From Hirudo medicinalis (lineage: Eukaryota; Annelida; Clitellata; Hirudinida; Hirudinidae), in contig MPNW01000108.1 of NCBI GenBank assembly GCA_011800805.1, positions 244,021 through 308,020 of the forward strand: 64,000 bases of DNA, given 5' to 3'. Both the position numbers and the translations under genes were made by a program. This document shows positions 1-11,488 of the stretch, one piece after another; position 1 is the stretch's first letter, and each line of letters opens with the position of its first letter. Below the pieces are notes generated by a model. It searched no databases. It was not told where the DNA came from and saw only the letters and a program-made list of their open reading frames with translations.

Positions 1-1698
1 CCTCGTCGTGGTTGTCATCTTCATTCCTCATGAAATACATCTTCAATAAATGTCTAAGGAGAAAATCAAAGGTTGTAAGGGACATATGTGTGCGTGTTCA
101 ACGAAGCGCAAGGACGTGCTTTGTACGGAAACATCATAAAAATGATGACAATGCATTCCAGGGGTGAATCATGAAAACTCAATCTACGGATGCATTTTGT
201 GATGCTTGAATCCCCATTTAAGAATAAGGGTTGATTTTGAATATCCTCACCTCACCTCCTCTAGGTCATCATCGCCGTCATCGCCGTCGCCGTCATCGTC
301 GTCGTCGTCATCGCCATCATCTTTCACCATCTTCCTTTTCATCGTCATCATCATCAGCTCCATCGCTTGATGAAACCGATCGCCGCTATTTAACTGATTT
401 TTATTTTGCTCATCACCAGGAAGTGCCACGGCGGAACTTTTCCATTGTGGTGCTGTCCGGTAGAAAATGAAATCTGAGAATGCGCACTTAACTGGACAAT
501 GACACGGTGTCAAATGCCGACCGGTCGATTGAGACAAGCTAATCGGAGCGAGAATTTAATAAGCCTCTGTCAAAATAAGGCATCTTGGTGTGTTTGTTCA
601 TGTGCAAGACGATGCGCCCTCTGCTCACTGTCCTACTCTAATGCGATTTTCTTCTGACACGCCTCCCATTCTTCTGCCTTCCATTTACGTTGGAGTCGCC
701 GTATTGATGACGAGCCATCATTTCAAAACAACCTTGTTGTTACTTCGCGATATAACCGACAAAAAGATCCTTAAATCCTTACAAAAAGTGGCAAAACAGA
801 TCGGAAACCAGTGATGCATAAAAACTCGAGGCGGAATGAACAAGACACGGTTCGTTGACTTCTTTGACGTCACGGCATGCATGACGTCAAATGATTTTAA
901 ATCATCCGCATCCTGTGCCATGTCTTTCTTGTTCCACTTCAAGTTTCGTATCTTTTAAGTGGAATGATTTATGAACAAAACAAACATCGGAGTTAGACTT
1001 GATTCATCTGTCCCCGGTGGCTGCGATCGCACTCCAAGTACTCCAGCGGAGAAGGCGGAAACATGGACATGAAAATGGAAAACAAAAATCTCACTCGATC
1101 CAACGAACCTGTGTCTTGATGGATTGCGCAGATGTTTGGCATGGGAGTTCGATATTTTACGCCACGACAAAATCGTTGACGTGCGGGTTGTGTTGCTGCT
1201 GTCCATTTTAATAAAATCACAAGTTTTGCATTCTGAAAGATGTCGATATCATTCTATAGATAGTTTAACTTGTTTGAAATTGTTTTTAAAAGCTGAGCTA
1301 ACACTTCTAAACATTTGAACTTTTAAACATTATAGCGAAAACAATTTCTAAATATTGCAATTCAGAAACTAAACATGTAACTTATGAATTGCTTAAGTAA
1401 ATGTTCTACGTCACTAGAATTATTTTTTAAATTAAAAATAAAAGGGGATCTCTTTAAAGTAACGTGTATAAAATGTTACCACCTAGCGAATAATATTACA
1501 AATTATTATTTTGCTTTATAATTATAAAAAAAATAGTTGTAAATTAAGATTTTATTTAGCTAAAATATAAATTAATTGTCAAATATTATTAATAATTTAA
1601 ATTACACCGCACCATGGAAAGATATTTTCATATTAGCAAGCTGTCAGCCGATTTTCATAATAAGAGGCGTATCGTTTTGCGCTGGGTTCCTTATCAAG
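1..1698. other. Upstream region without a recognised gene
   Basis: No conserved coding signal was seen on either strand. A CGT/CAT-rich imperfect trinucleotide repeat lies at about 265-355 and gives spurious His/Arg-rich and Asp-rich frames on opposite strands. Bases 400-1200 are somewhat less AT-rich than the surroundings and contain a pair of CRE-like sites (863-891). Bases 1300-1600 are very AT-rich. The last 100 bases before 1699 are the likely 5' UTR of the V-ATPase gene: the frame stays open upstream of its ATG but that part resembles nothing in the family. Confidence 0.5.
863..891. promoter_or_regulatory. Palindromic pair of CRE-like sites
   Basis: TTTGACGTCA (863-872) and its exact reverse complement TGACGTCAAA (882-891) flank a 9-base spacer containing GCATGC. 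Each half holds a full CRE octamer TGACGTCA, the classical CREB/ATF bZIP site. The distance to the V-ATPase ATG (about 0.8 kb) allows a promoter or enhancer role for that gene, but no transcription start can be seen, so function is inferred from the motif alone. Confidence 0.4.
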
Positions 1699-3819
1699 AT
1701 GAATTCTTTAAATTTTAACTTGAATTTTGGTTATTTGGAAGGTTTGGTCAGAGGCTTCAAAGCCGGAATATTGAAGCAGTCTGATTACATGAATTTAATA
1801 CAATGTGAAACTTTGGAAGGTTGTGATTGCTTTTTAACTTGATATATGACTTTGATGTATTTAGTGAAACATTTTGTTTTTATCCCAAGCGATGTTTTAA
1901 AATGCATTATTCGTTTAGCATTGTTTTAATCGGGTCGCTTCAGAATATAGAATATAATATAGTATATAAGATTTCATGTATTCGCGTCATGTGCTTCTGG
2001 ATGTTCTGAATAGTTCAGGTCTCGTGATGCTTAAAAGTTACGTTAATTTCTAAAATCTAAAAATATATAAATTACTTATTTGTTTGGTGAGTGCTGCTTC
2101 ATTTACTATAGTGTCTGTAGTCCAATGGTTTTGAAACTTTGATTCATTTAAGTGTGGTTTTCTGATATTTCACTTATTTGGCAGCTTCTACAAATTTGTA
2201 ATTGCTTTAGTTTGATGCATGAGAGCATCCGATTATATTTTCTGTGTTATCTTATCCAGATTTGAAGCTTCATTTGCAAGGAACTGATTATGGAAACTTT
2301 CTTGCCAATGAGGCCAGCCCCATCCAGGTTGCCACCATTGATGACAAACTGAAGGAGAAACTGGTCTTGGAGTTCCAGCACATCCGGAACAATTCTCTCC
2401 CTCCCCTCTCCAACTTCCTCGACTACATAACGTAAATACATTGAGAAATGTCTTTGTTCGGTCGTGTCTCATACTATTATATTTTCCAGCTATAGCTACA
2501 TGATTGACAACATAGTCCTCCTGATTACTGGAACTCTTCATCAACGTTCCATATCTGAACTGATCCCTAAATGCCATCCCCTAGGAAGTTTTGAACAGAT
2601 GGAAGCCATCCACATTGCTTCCAATGCAGCCGAACTGTACAACGCCGTGCTGGTCGACACGCCACTAGGTAACATAAAATTTTGATATGAAGAGGATAAC
2701 ATCTTAATTTTATTTTGGATTTTTTTAGCACCTTACTTCATTGACTGCATATCTGAGCAAGATCTTGATGAAATGAATATTGAAATCATAAGAAACACTC
2801 TCTACAAAGTGAGTTTAAATGACCATCACTTTTCAAATATTTTTTGTGAAACATGAACAAATTAAAGGTCGGCTGGAAACAGTTGTCGTAGGTATTTATG
2901 GTTCATCAGCAGCTTCTTGTGCAAGAATGCTTATCAGTGTTTTTAAATTGCAAAATGTTTGTCCATGCAAAAACCACGACAAAATACTTACTTTAAACTT
3001 ATTTATATTTTGACAGGCCTACTTGGAAGATTTCTACAGGTTTTGCAAAACCCTGGGTGACACAACCTCGCAGATAATGTGTGAAGCATTAGAGGTTGCA
3101 AGTTACAAATATTTCTTTTGCATATTTTTATTTGTATTTCAACAAACTTATTATTCACACCATCGATATGTTTGTTAATTAGTTTGAGGCCGACAGGAGA
3201 GCTTTTATCATAACCATCAACTCCTTCGGAACCGAGCTCTCCAAAGATGACAGAGCAAAGCTGTACCCCCGCATGGGCAAGTTGTACCCCGACGGTCTGG
3301 CTGCCCTCGCCAGAGCCGAGGAATATGATCAAGTCAAAGCCGTGGCCGACTATTATGCCGTTCGTATTATTGCTTCGTTGCGCATTTATAAGCCTCTACC
3401 GTGAAATATATTCTTATGAATCATTGTCGATGTTGGAAATATAATGCATGTGTGGTGAATTTATTTCTATTATTATCTTCCTGGAACAGGAGTACAGAGC
3501 CATCTTTGAAGAGATCCAAGCAGACAAGACTTTGGAAGACAAGTTCTTCGAATATGAGGTACGCCTGATATGAAACTTTATGTCTAATTTTTAACAATTA
3601 ATATCTTAATCACTGGTAATAATCATAGTGAAAACATTGGTCTATGATTGGTTGCAGGTGAAATTGATGAAGAATGCTTTCATGGACCAGTTTCACTTTG
3701 GCATATTTTATGCATTTGTGAAGTTAAAGGAACAAGAGAACAGAAACATCGTTTGGATTGCAGAATGCGTCTCCCAGCGTCATAGGGCAAAAATCGACAG
3801 CTACATTCAAATATTCTAA
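1699..3819 (+). CDS. ATP6V0D1: V-type proton ATPase V0 subunit d (8 exons, 345 aa)
   Basis: Subunit d of the membrane V0 sector; it sits on the cytosolic face of the c-ring and couples it to the central stalk of the proton pump that acidifies endosomes, lysosomes and secretory organelles. Exons: 1699-1819, 2260-2431, 2490-2668, 2729-2808, 3017-3094, 3183-3359, 3490-3558, 3658-3819; all introns are GT-AG and phases agree. The translation follows animal subunit d end to end: GYLEGLVRG near the start, [38 protein letters not shown], the segment [36 protein letters not shown], and the C-terminus [12 protein letters not shown]. Length is close to the family's roughly 350 aa; a few residues are missing from the loop before DKTLED. 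The ATG at 1699 aligns with the family N-terminus. No canonical AATAAA lies close after the stop; one is at 4723. Confidence 0.97.
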
Positions 3820-5295
3820 TCTGAAGATGTTTCGAATATAGTATTACGTGTCTCAAATTTCATGTTTTAGGAGTTGCCAGTTGTTGTGAACTCGAGTAGC
3901 CTAAATTTCCTTAGCTAAGCATGTGTCACCTAAGTCATGTATGGCTTCCATTTACTTATTTGTTCCTGGAAATAATTAATGATTTTGAGTTGATTGTAAC
4001 ACCATATCTGGAAGTTCTGATTATTTTCATCATAAATTGTTCTGATATTTATTTATAATTAATTGAATTACAATTTGTTTTTCTTGACGTTGCTCAGTGC
4101 ATTCCTATTCCTAATGTTAAACTTTTGATTGAGTTTGGTGGCTGTTAATTAGGCATCTATGTTACTATGTTACCATTGAATTTGTAATTACATTCTACAT
4201 TGTGGAATTAGTGAATTGGGAAGAAATGTGAAAGTTATTTTTTCTTTTGTGATTGTGGCAAGATGCAGTCTCATCATTTTATTGGTAAAGTTCGAATATG
4301 CACATGTGGTATGAAGTCAAATCTTGATGAAGTTGGTTTTCGTTCAAAGCCAGTTGATTCAATTAGCCTTACATCGTTAAAATATGGACAGTATGTAATA
4401 TTTGTTTAGTCACCATTTTAAAAAGTTCCGGTCGTGAGAAGTGCCTCAGTTCGGAAGAAGTCATCCTTAGCTGATCGAGCCAGCTGATCGGTGACGCCCC
4501 CAAAAATACGTTTGTTAATGTGTCTTGTTCGTAAACCAGCCTGCATCATCAGAGTTATATAATTGGTCGGACGATTATAGTGCTATGCACCCAAACGGAT
4601 ATACGAGGTATTAAAAAAATCGGCTAAATACGAATTAGTCATGCAATTTCACAAATAAGACTGGTCAAGAATAGAAGAAAGTTGCAGTTTAACTTATCAT
4701 GGGAATTAATTATGTTTTCATTAATAAAGTAATCAAAATATTATAATACGTTTTGGTGAGGCACCCACTACATATATGTATATATATATATATATATTTA
4801 CAGTATAACGGCTCAATATTTTCATTTAAACATGTTTTGTTAAAATAAGCTCGCCATTTGGAGGAGACAGCTTTATCAGTTATACACTTGCACTGTTTTA
4901 AGAACGAAAAAACTTTGTCACTAAATCTACATTTGTAGTTTTTAATATCCGACTGATCAGTTTCGGCCTCTAAGGCCATCGTCAGGGTAATAAGAAAATA
5001 CGAAAATTTAAAGTAACAGTTACAAGAATGTTTAAAAGTTAAATTAAAATTTAAATTACAAATGTCAAATATTTGATTATAGGAATGAAACTAAAATATA
5101 ACATAAAAGATAAAATGTTGAAGAGCAATTCTAAAATTGCAACAGCTATATATATATATATATATATATAACTTTATATATTTTACTTAAATTGTATCTG
5201 GTAATAATTCAGTTCGATAATGACGAACGACAACAGCATTGTTATTGTTGCAGAAGTTTTTTTTTTTAGCATTGTTATGATTGGGGTGTCGGGCA
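3820..5295. other. Intergenic region between V-ATPase d and HEMK1
   Basis: The first part (to about 4400) is probably 3' UTR or intergenic DNA. TA dinucleotide runs occur at about 4774-4798 and 5147-5171, and a hammerhead-like core lies between them on the minus strand (see separate entry). An ORF on the minus strand (4979-4710) overlaps that core and is not recognised as a protein. Nothing else is supported. Confidence 0.4.
4940..4995 (-). ncRNA. Hammerhead-like ribozyme core, possibly from a Penelope-like element
   Basis: Read on the minus strand, CTGACGA (4985-4979) matches the hammerhead CUGANGA box. It is followed by stem II GGCCT/AGGCC with a 3-base loop, then GAAA (4964-4961), then stem III ACT/AGT with loop GATC, then the cleavage triplet GTC ending at 4951. 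CC (4987-4986) and GG (4950-4949) give the first two base pairs of stem I, the arrangement of a type I hammerhead. One extra U separates CUGACGA from stem II, and stem I is not perfectly paired further out, so this may be degenerate. Such motifs are known from the terminal repeats of Penelope-like retroelements and from retrozymes; no reverse transcriptase is seen nearby. Confidence 0.45.
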
Positions 5296-7165
5296 ATGAG
5301 GACTTTAAATGTATCTGGTTTCAAAAGAGCAGGCGACTGTGTCCGCTTATTAAGCAAACTTTTTTCAAATGCCAACATAAACGAACCTGTAGAATCTGCG
5401 AAATTTATTGTGGCTCACGCTTTTAATAAAAAGATGGTATGTCGTAAAATATTTTGTTGCCGACTCATAATTTGCTTGCTATTCGCAATCTCAGTTTGTC
5501 TCCATTGAATGTAATAGTAAATAAGAATTATATTTTTGATTTGCCTTGCTAATCAATGTTCCGAATTCAATCAGTACACCAATCATTAGAATTACACTAC
5601 CTCATTTTAATTGTTTGATTTTATATCTTAAGATGACTCAATGCAACCCAAATCTTGCAATTTCTAAAGTCCAGAAGAAAGCAATCCTGGATATGGCAAG
5701 CATGAGACTACTTCATCTTCCAATACAATACGTTGTTGGAGAGTGGGATTTTTCTGGCTTGGAACTTTTAATGAAGTGTCCAGTTTTCATTCCCAGACCT
5801 GAAACAGAAGTTAGTTAATTTATTATAATGTTCATAATGTGCTTGATTGCATAATTTACAAATTTAAGGAATTGGTAGAAAAAATCTTAAGCTTGCAGTC
5901 TCCTGAACAAGAAACTTATTTCCTAGAAGTTGGTTCTGGGAGTGGAGCAATATCTCTTGCTCTTTTGTCAAAACTACCAAAAGTTAGTTTGTTACATTTA
6001 ATCAAAAAGCAAACATATCTCAATTTTTAAATTTCATTGAATCTTGTGAATGGATGAAGTGGATGAACTTGCATCATAAATATATAAATTTAAAACTTCT
6101 ATTTATTTTCAAGATCTTTTTTCAACCCATATAAAAGTGTACTATAGATCATAGATATGTCATGGACTTCATTTGTCCATTTTTAGGGAGTGAGCACTTT
6201 GTCATTCACTGCTGAAAAAGAATTGTTTATTTTCTGTAAATGTTTATTCCTTAAGGTCATCTGAGTCTCATCTTGAAAAATTACAATTATCGAAGTTGTT
6301 TTAGGCTCGATGTGTGGCCATAGACTTGAATCCTGCAGCTGCTCAACTTACGAGACACAATGCTGCAAGACACGGCCTGCTTCATAGGATTGAAATTATC
6401 AACATTTCCTTTGATGGTAGTGCTTTCTTTTAAAAATTTTAGCTTCTGCTTTTTAGAGTCTTACGAATTTTTCAGATTTTGTCAAAAGAAGCAAGTCAAT
6501 GGAATTCGATTTCCTTGTTAGCAACCCTCCTTACATTCCAACTTCTGATTTGTCCGACCTTCAGAAAGAAGTGTCCTTGTGAGCATTTATTAAAATTATT
6601 CAGTATTTTATGCTCGTATTGTTTTAAATTTTGCATGTTCAACAAGGTACGAAGATATTCGGGCACTTGATGGTGGTGTCGATGGTATGGACACCATTAG
6701 GAAAATAATTCAATCTTCAAGTGATATTGTGAAGAATCATGGGTGGGTATAAGATCCATTTTACATTGCTCAAGTTATTTATCCATACAACGTTCAATTA
6801 GTTAAATCAACAAAGAATATTCAGAGACAATTAGAAATATTTTTCAAGTATTTTATAGAAATTTATTAATGGGACACTTGATTGCTCGAGCAGGTCCATT
6901 TGGTTCGAAATGGATGTAAGCCATGACAAACTTCTCAGGGATTTGTTTTCCCGAGAGCCAAAACTCAAACTGGTTGACATTCTGAATGACTTCACAGGCA
7001 GGTTGGTGACTTGAAAATCCATTTATTTTAAACCTAGTTTTATTATATCATTATTATTGTTAAATTATTTTTATTAGTTCTATTATTAAAGAAATATGTT
7101 GCGTTAATACTGTTTTAAATTCTCTATTTAGACCCAGATTTTGCCACATAAAGATGCAAAGGTAG
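5296..7165 (+). CDS. HEMK1: HemK-type protein N5-glutamine methyltransferase (8 exons, 294 aa)
   Basis: Class I SAM-dependent methyltransferase of the PrmC/HemK family, which methylates the glutamine of the GGQ motif of peptide-chain release factors; the animal HEMK1 branch acts on mitochondrial release factors. Exons: 5296-5436, 5633-5809, 5869-5982, 6305-6416, 6476-6578, 6647-6742, 6894-7001, 7132-7165; all phases agree. Seen in order: QYVVGEWDFSGLEL, IPRPETE, the SAM-binding loop FLEVGSGSGAISLAL, a motif II acidic residue in CVAIDLN, the catalytic FLVSNPPYIP, YEDIRALDGG.DGMD, and the C-terminal GRPRFCHIKMQR. The ATG at 5296 gives a short Arg/Lys-containing N-terminus compatible with mitochondrial import. 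AATAAA follows at 7235. Length is slightly below the human protein. A TTG lies in the same frame upstream but ATG is preferred. Confidence 0.93.
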
Positions 7166-7234
7166 CTCCACCTAAGAATTTGTGAGAGATCGAAGTATTA
7201 ATCCTCTAAGTATTAGTCCTCACTTTCCTTTTTG

Positions 7235-7240
7235 AATAAA
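7235..7240 (+). terminator. Polyadenylation signal of HEMK1
   Basis: AATAAA lies 70 bases after the HEMK1 stop codon, at the usual distance for a compact 3' UTR. Confidence 0.5.
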
Positions 7241-7259
7241 ATTTGTTTGCAAGGAGAAA

Positions 7260-9852
7260 GTGTTCTTATATAGCTTCCTTATTTAGGAAGTTTATAGGCT
7301 CCTGTCACGAATGACCACAATAGTTTAGTAACATCGAGATCAAAACCCTATATTGCCAAATCTGGCAGGGATGTGGTTTTAGAGTTAGTACATGATGGCC
7401 TACAGTAACACAAGGACCTTGCTACGCCAACTAAATCATGACCATGGTAAGCCAACGAACTCCACAGGTCACATATCTTGTGATTATAAATGATTTGAAT
7501 CCCTATGTTCGGAATGTTCCAGTCGTAGTTTATATAACTTTGCTGCGGACAACTGATACTTCCAAACATCAAAGCAACATGGAGCTCAAATTTTTAATTC
7601 TCATTTAGTTTTTGGTTGGATTTTTGGCTATATTCCGCAAGTTAGTGTAATACTTAGAACAACTTATACTTCCAAACATCCAAACAATAGCCTGCATGTT
7701 GTCATAATGAAGCTAACGACGAGAAATATCTCAGGCAATAAGTATGCAAAACGTGAGTTTGCAGTGACGGTGGTGGTGGGTAACTGGAGAAGTGAAGGAC
7801 AAAGGCCAACTCTCGGGCGTTTCGTAAGTTTTCCAAGGTTTCCCAGAGTTTGGGGTAGGATTAGGCACTCAACTAAAGTGAAATAAAAAAATATGCAACC
7901 AAAGAATAGGTACTAAATTTCTAATTCTCTCATCCATCAAATGCCTACAAACTCGGCGAAGAACCAGTCATTCGTATTTTCAAAAGTCATTCAGTTCAAG
8001 ACAATAAATTACGCTTAATTAAATTGATTTTGTGCGAACATTTTAAAAATATCTAAAAAAAATATGCCCTTCAGACTTAAAATTGAATTGTCAAAACAAG
8101 ACGTTGTTTCACAGAAATCTGTAAAAAAAGATTTGGAAGCATTAAATTATAATGAAGAATGTGAAAGAAGCTTTGCGATAACGCTCTTTATGCTTGTGAC
8201 CGAAAACAATGAGCTGTCCTGGGAGTTGAAGGTCCCTGAGGATGATCTGATTCTACGTCATAAATACTGCAACTGGGAACAATCCAGACAGCCACTAAAA
8301 GCAAATTTATTAATTAAGATTTTTCAGATATTTTTATTTTACGTTCAAAATTGCTTGAATTCCGAGTAATTTATTATAAGGATTTCTTAGTTAACTCAAG
8401 CAAGCTTATAATTGTACCACATTGTGCTATAAGATGCGTAACGACGATGAAGCATTAATAAATTATTAATTATAATAAGGTGAAATGTTTTAGTAATCAT
8501 TTTAAGTAGCACATTAAACTGCTCTGAAGCGCTGAAAATTTGCTTATAGCTGAATTTAATAAAATCAAGGGTAACTAAGTAAGCATAAAATAATGCGATG
8601 TTATAAATATTAATAGTAATGTAATATAAATATAACGCTAAGAATAACTAAATGGTAATTAGTAGTTATATCTTAATTAAAATTAGTCGAAGTAATTGAT
8701 TAAAATATTCTCACATTTTTCAGACTTCACCCTCCCCGCAGGGTCATTTGCAATCCCTTTTACGACTCAAATTTTTCCTTTTTCAACGAAGGGAATGCTT
8801 TCAATACTTCAAATTGATGAAACCCATCTTTAAAACTAAGATGCTGATTTTGGCAACATGGAACTCGATGTGAACGTTCCAACGAGATTTGAAACCTTCT
8901 CATTATTAAACAAAATCCCTGTAATTATTGATTCAAATTCATTTGAGTCGTGAAACTAAACTTTTTTTGAGTCGAATTTAAAATATAAAACTCAAGATGC
9001 TTGCAGTGTTGCTTAAAAAGAAGTTTCAAACAATCTCCGAGTTATTCTGAGAAGATAGAAGTGCAGAAGTGCTAAATTTGAAATCGTTTCGAATAATTCT
9101 GGGCTCTTGTGAAGAGTGCAATCGATGATCTGCAAAGAGACAGCTGAAATCGCATTCAGGTCTTGGCCGGATAAAGTTGAATGAATTCACTCCAAGAGAT
9201 TCTTCGCAACAAGATCGCTCGTGTGTCAGGCTGCTTCGAGCTCCTAGAAACGTGCGCAACATTTAGCAGTCCACGGGAAAACCGGTCGATAAAGTTTTTA
9301 CATCTCCACTGTCATGATCGAATTTGGGAGCGAGATTTTTGTTGTTGTTGTTAAGAAAGTTGATCATTACTCAATAAAAGGTAGCGGATAAAAATAAAAA
9401 ATCAAAATTTAGTAGGCAGTTCTTCTTGCTGATGATCGTAAGAAATCATAGTATTCTCAATTTGCGGGCTGAATTAAAACGTCGAGAGTTTACAAAGAGA
9501 GATGATTCTAAGCTGTTTCTATTTCCTGGAGTAATGCAACTTGATTGAATTTTATCAGCAAATTTAAACTAAGAATCTCCGTTAAAGACATGGAAGGATA
9601 GTTATTTCTCTTCTGCAGGTTCTGCTTTTCACTTTCTCATTTAGACACATTTAAAAAAAAGATAACCGAATAATTGATAACAGTTGGATCTCTACTGGAT
9701 ATTAACTCGATTGATGATACTGAAATAACTTATATTTTTCGTTTCGTCCATGTTGCTAAAAAATGCCCATTTTGTGAATTGGCATTGGAATAGTCTGAAA
9801 GTTCTGGCAAGAAGTTCGCCATCTGCAAAATAGATCAAACAGCTTGGAGAAG
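7260..9852. other. Intergenic region upstream of the Kv2 gene
   Basis: AT-rich DNA without recognised genes apart from one unassigned 101-codon ORF (8064-8369). An inexact GGTGGTGGT stretch occurs near 7770. The last few hundred bases should hold the 5' UTR and promoter of the Kv2 gene, but no TATA-like element could be singled out in this composition. Confidence 0.4.
8064..8369 (+). CDS. Unassigned ORF, 101 codons
   Basis: ATG-initiated frame with mixed composition (Lys/Glu-rich, hydrophobic stretch near the C-terminus) rather than a repeat-derived one. No family is recognised, no signal peptide or clear membrane segment is seen, and no good splice sites flank it. It could be a small single-exon gene, a relic of a mobile element, or a chance ORF; 101 codons is longer than most random frames in DNA this AT-rich, which is the only argument for it. 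Confidence 0.15.
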   Translation: MPFRLKIELSKQDVVSQKSVKKDLEALNYNEECERSFAITLFMLVTENNELSWELKVPEDDLILRHKYCNWEQSRQPLKANLLIKIFQIFLFYVQNCLNSE

Positions 9853-11447
9853 ATGTTTTACAGTACCGGCAACAGCTCAGGGAAATACAGCTCCAAGAAG
9901 CTTTCTGGGAGCGATTACAAGAAACGAGATACGGTCAGGAAGAGGTCTGGTTCTTCGAGGAGAGAGTCCGTCCTTAGGAACACCACCAGGAGAAAGAACA
10001 GTTCAGACCAGAATAACCTGGCTAGTCAAGCGCCATCTACATCGCACAAGCTTTTTTCTTTCACCTCTGGTGCCTCAACATCATCAGCCATTAACTACCC
10101 ACTTCTTTCACTTTTCAATACATATGTCACCCCACTGCACAGGCTGAACATTCCCCTCATCCCAGACCCCCCTGTAGATTTGAAAAGCAACGAAGCCAAA
10201 GCTCAAACTAATCGAAACCTTCTGCCCTTCGTAGACATCCCCCACCAATACCCTCCACCCATTTGCCCGCCCAAGGATGGCCGGCAGTATGTTCTGAACG
10301 TCGGTAACGCCAATGCAGCAGAAAACCTTAGTCACAACCTTAAGAAACTCCGCCTTTCTTCGTCCTCTTCCATCTGCAACTCGCAGAACCTCAATATGTC
10401 CAGGCGAAGTTCACTGGATGAGTTCTTTTTTGAGCCACGTTCCAACTGGGCCATCGATTTCCAGTCCGACACTCCGGTGATACTCTCGACGTTTCTCGAA
10501 ACATCGAGGAAATCATTGACAGATCACTTGCGCTTGATCAGAATTCATCTGCCTTCGACTGACCTTTCTAAGTATCCAATCTCCTCCCTCGATCAGTCAA
10601 GTGTCGAGGCCAAGCGTCTCCTGGTCAACGTTGGCGGAGAGAAGCACGAGGTTCTATGGAAGACAATAGCCAGGCTGCCAAGGACTCGATTGGGGAGAAT
10701 TTTATCCTGTAACTCCCACGAACAACTCATGAACGTTTGTGACGACTACGACCTCAACACCATGGAGTTTTACTTCGACCGCCAGCCAAAGACCTTCTCC
10801 TCCATCTTGAACTTTTACAGAACTGGGAAGTTGCACCTCCAGGAGGACGCTTGCATCCTCTCCTTCAGCGAGGACCTGGAGTACTGGGGCATAGACGACT
10901 TGTACCTGGAGTCCTGCTGCCAGCATTCTTACCTTCAACGGAAAGAGATGATATCGGATGAGATGCGCAAGGAGACGGAGAGTCTCATTGATTCAAACGA
11001 CGAGGAACCAATCAGACAGGGGTGCTATTACGATTTCCAACGCAGAGTTTGGGACCTCCTTGAGAAGCCGCAGACGTCTTTTGCAGCCAGGGTTTGTGGA
11101 GGCTCGTTGAATTTATAACGATCATGATCATGATTGCGAGTGTGGTTATTGTCATGGTAACTACTGTTGTTATTTGCATTATCAATGCTTCCAATAAATA
11201 AATCAACCATAGTGATACCAATAATATTGAACCTGCACCAATTTATATTTCATTCAAGGTACTTGTACCATAGCATTAATAGAATCATTGTTTTGTTGAA
11301 TTATGATTGTGATTAATATTATTATTACGATCATCAACATCATCGTCATCATCGTCATCGTTATCGTCGACGTCCTCGTCGTGGTTATCATCATATATTT
11401 TCATCTTTATATTAATTTCACCCTTTCATCCGTTCACCATCATCGTA

Positions 11448-11488
<41 letters not shown>

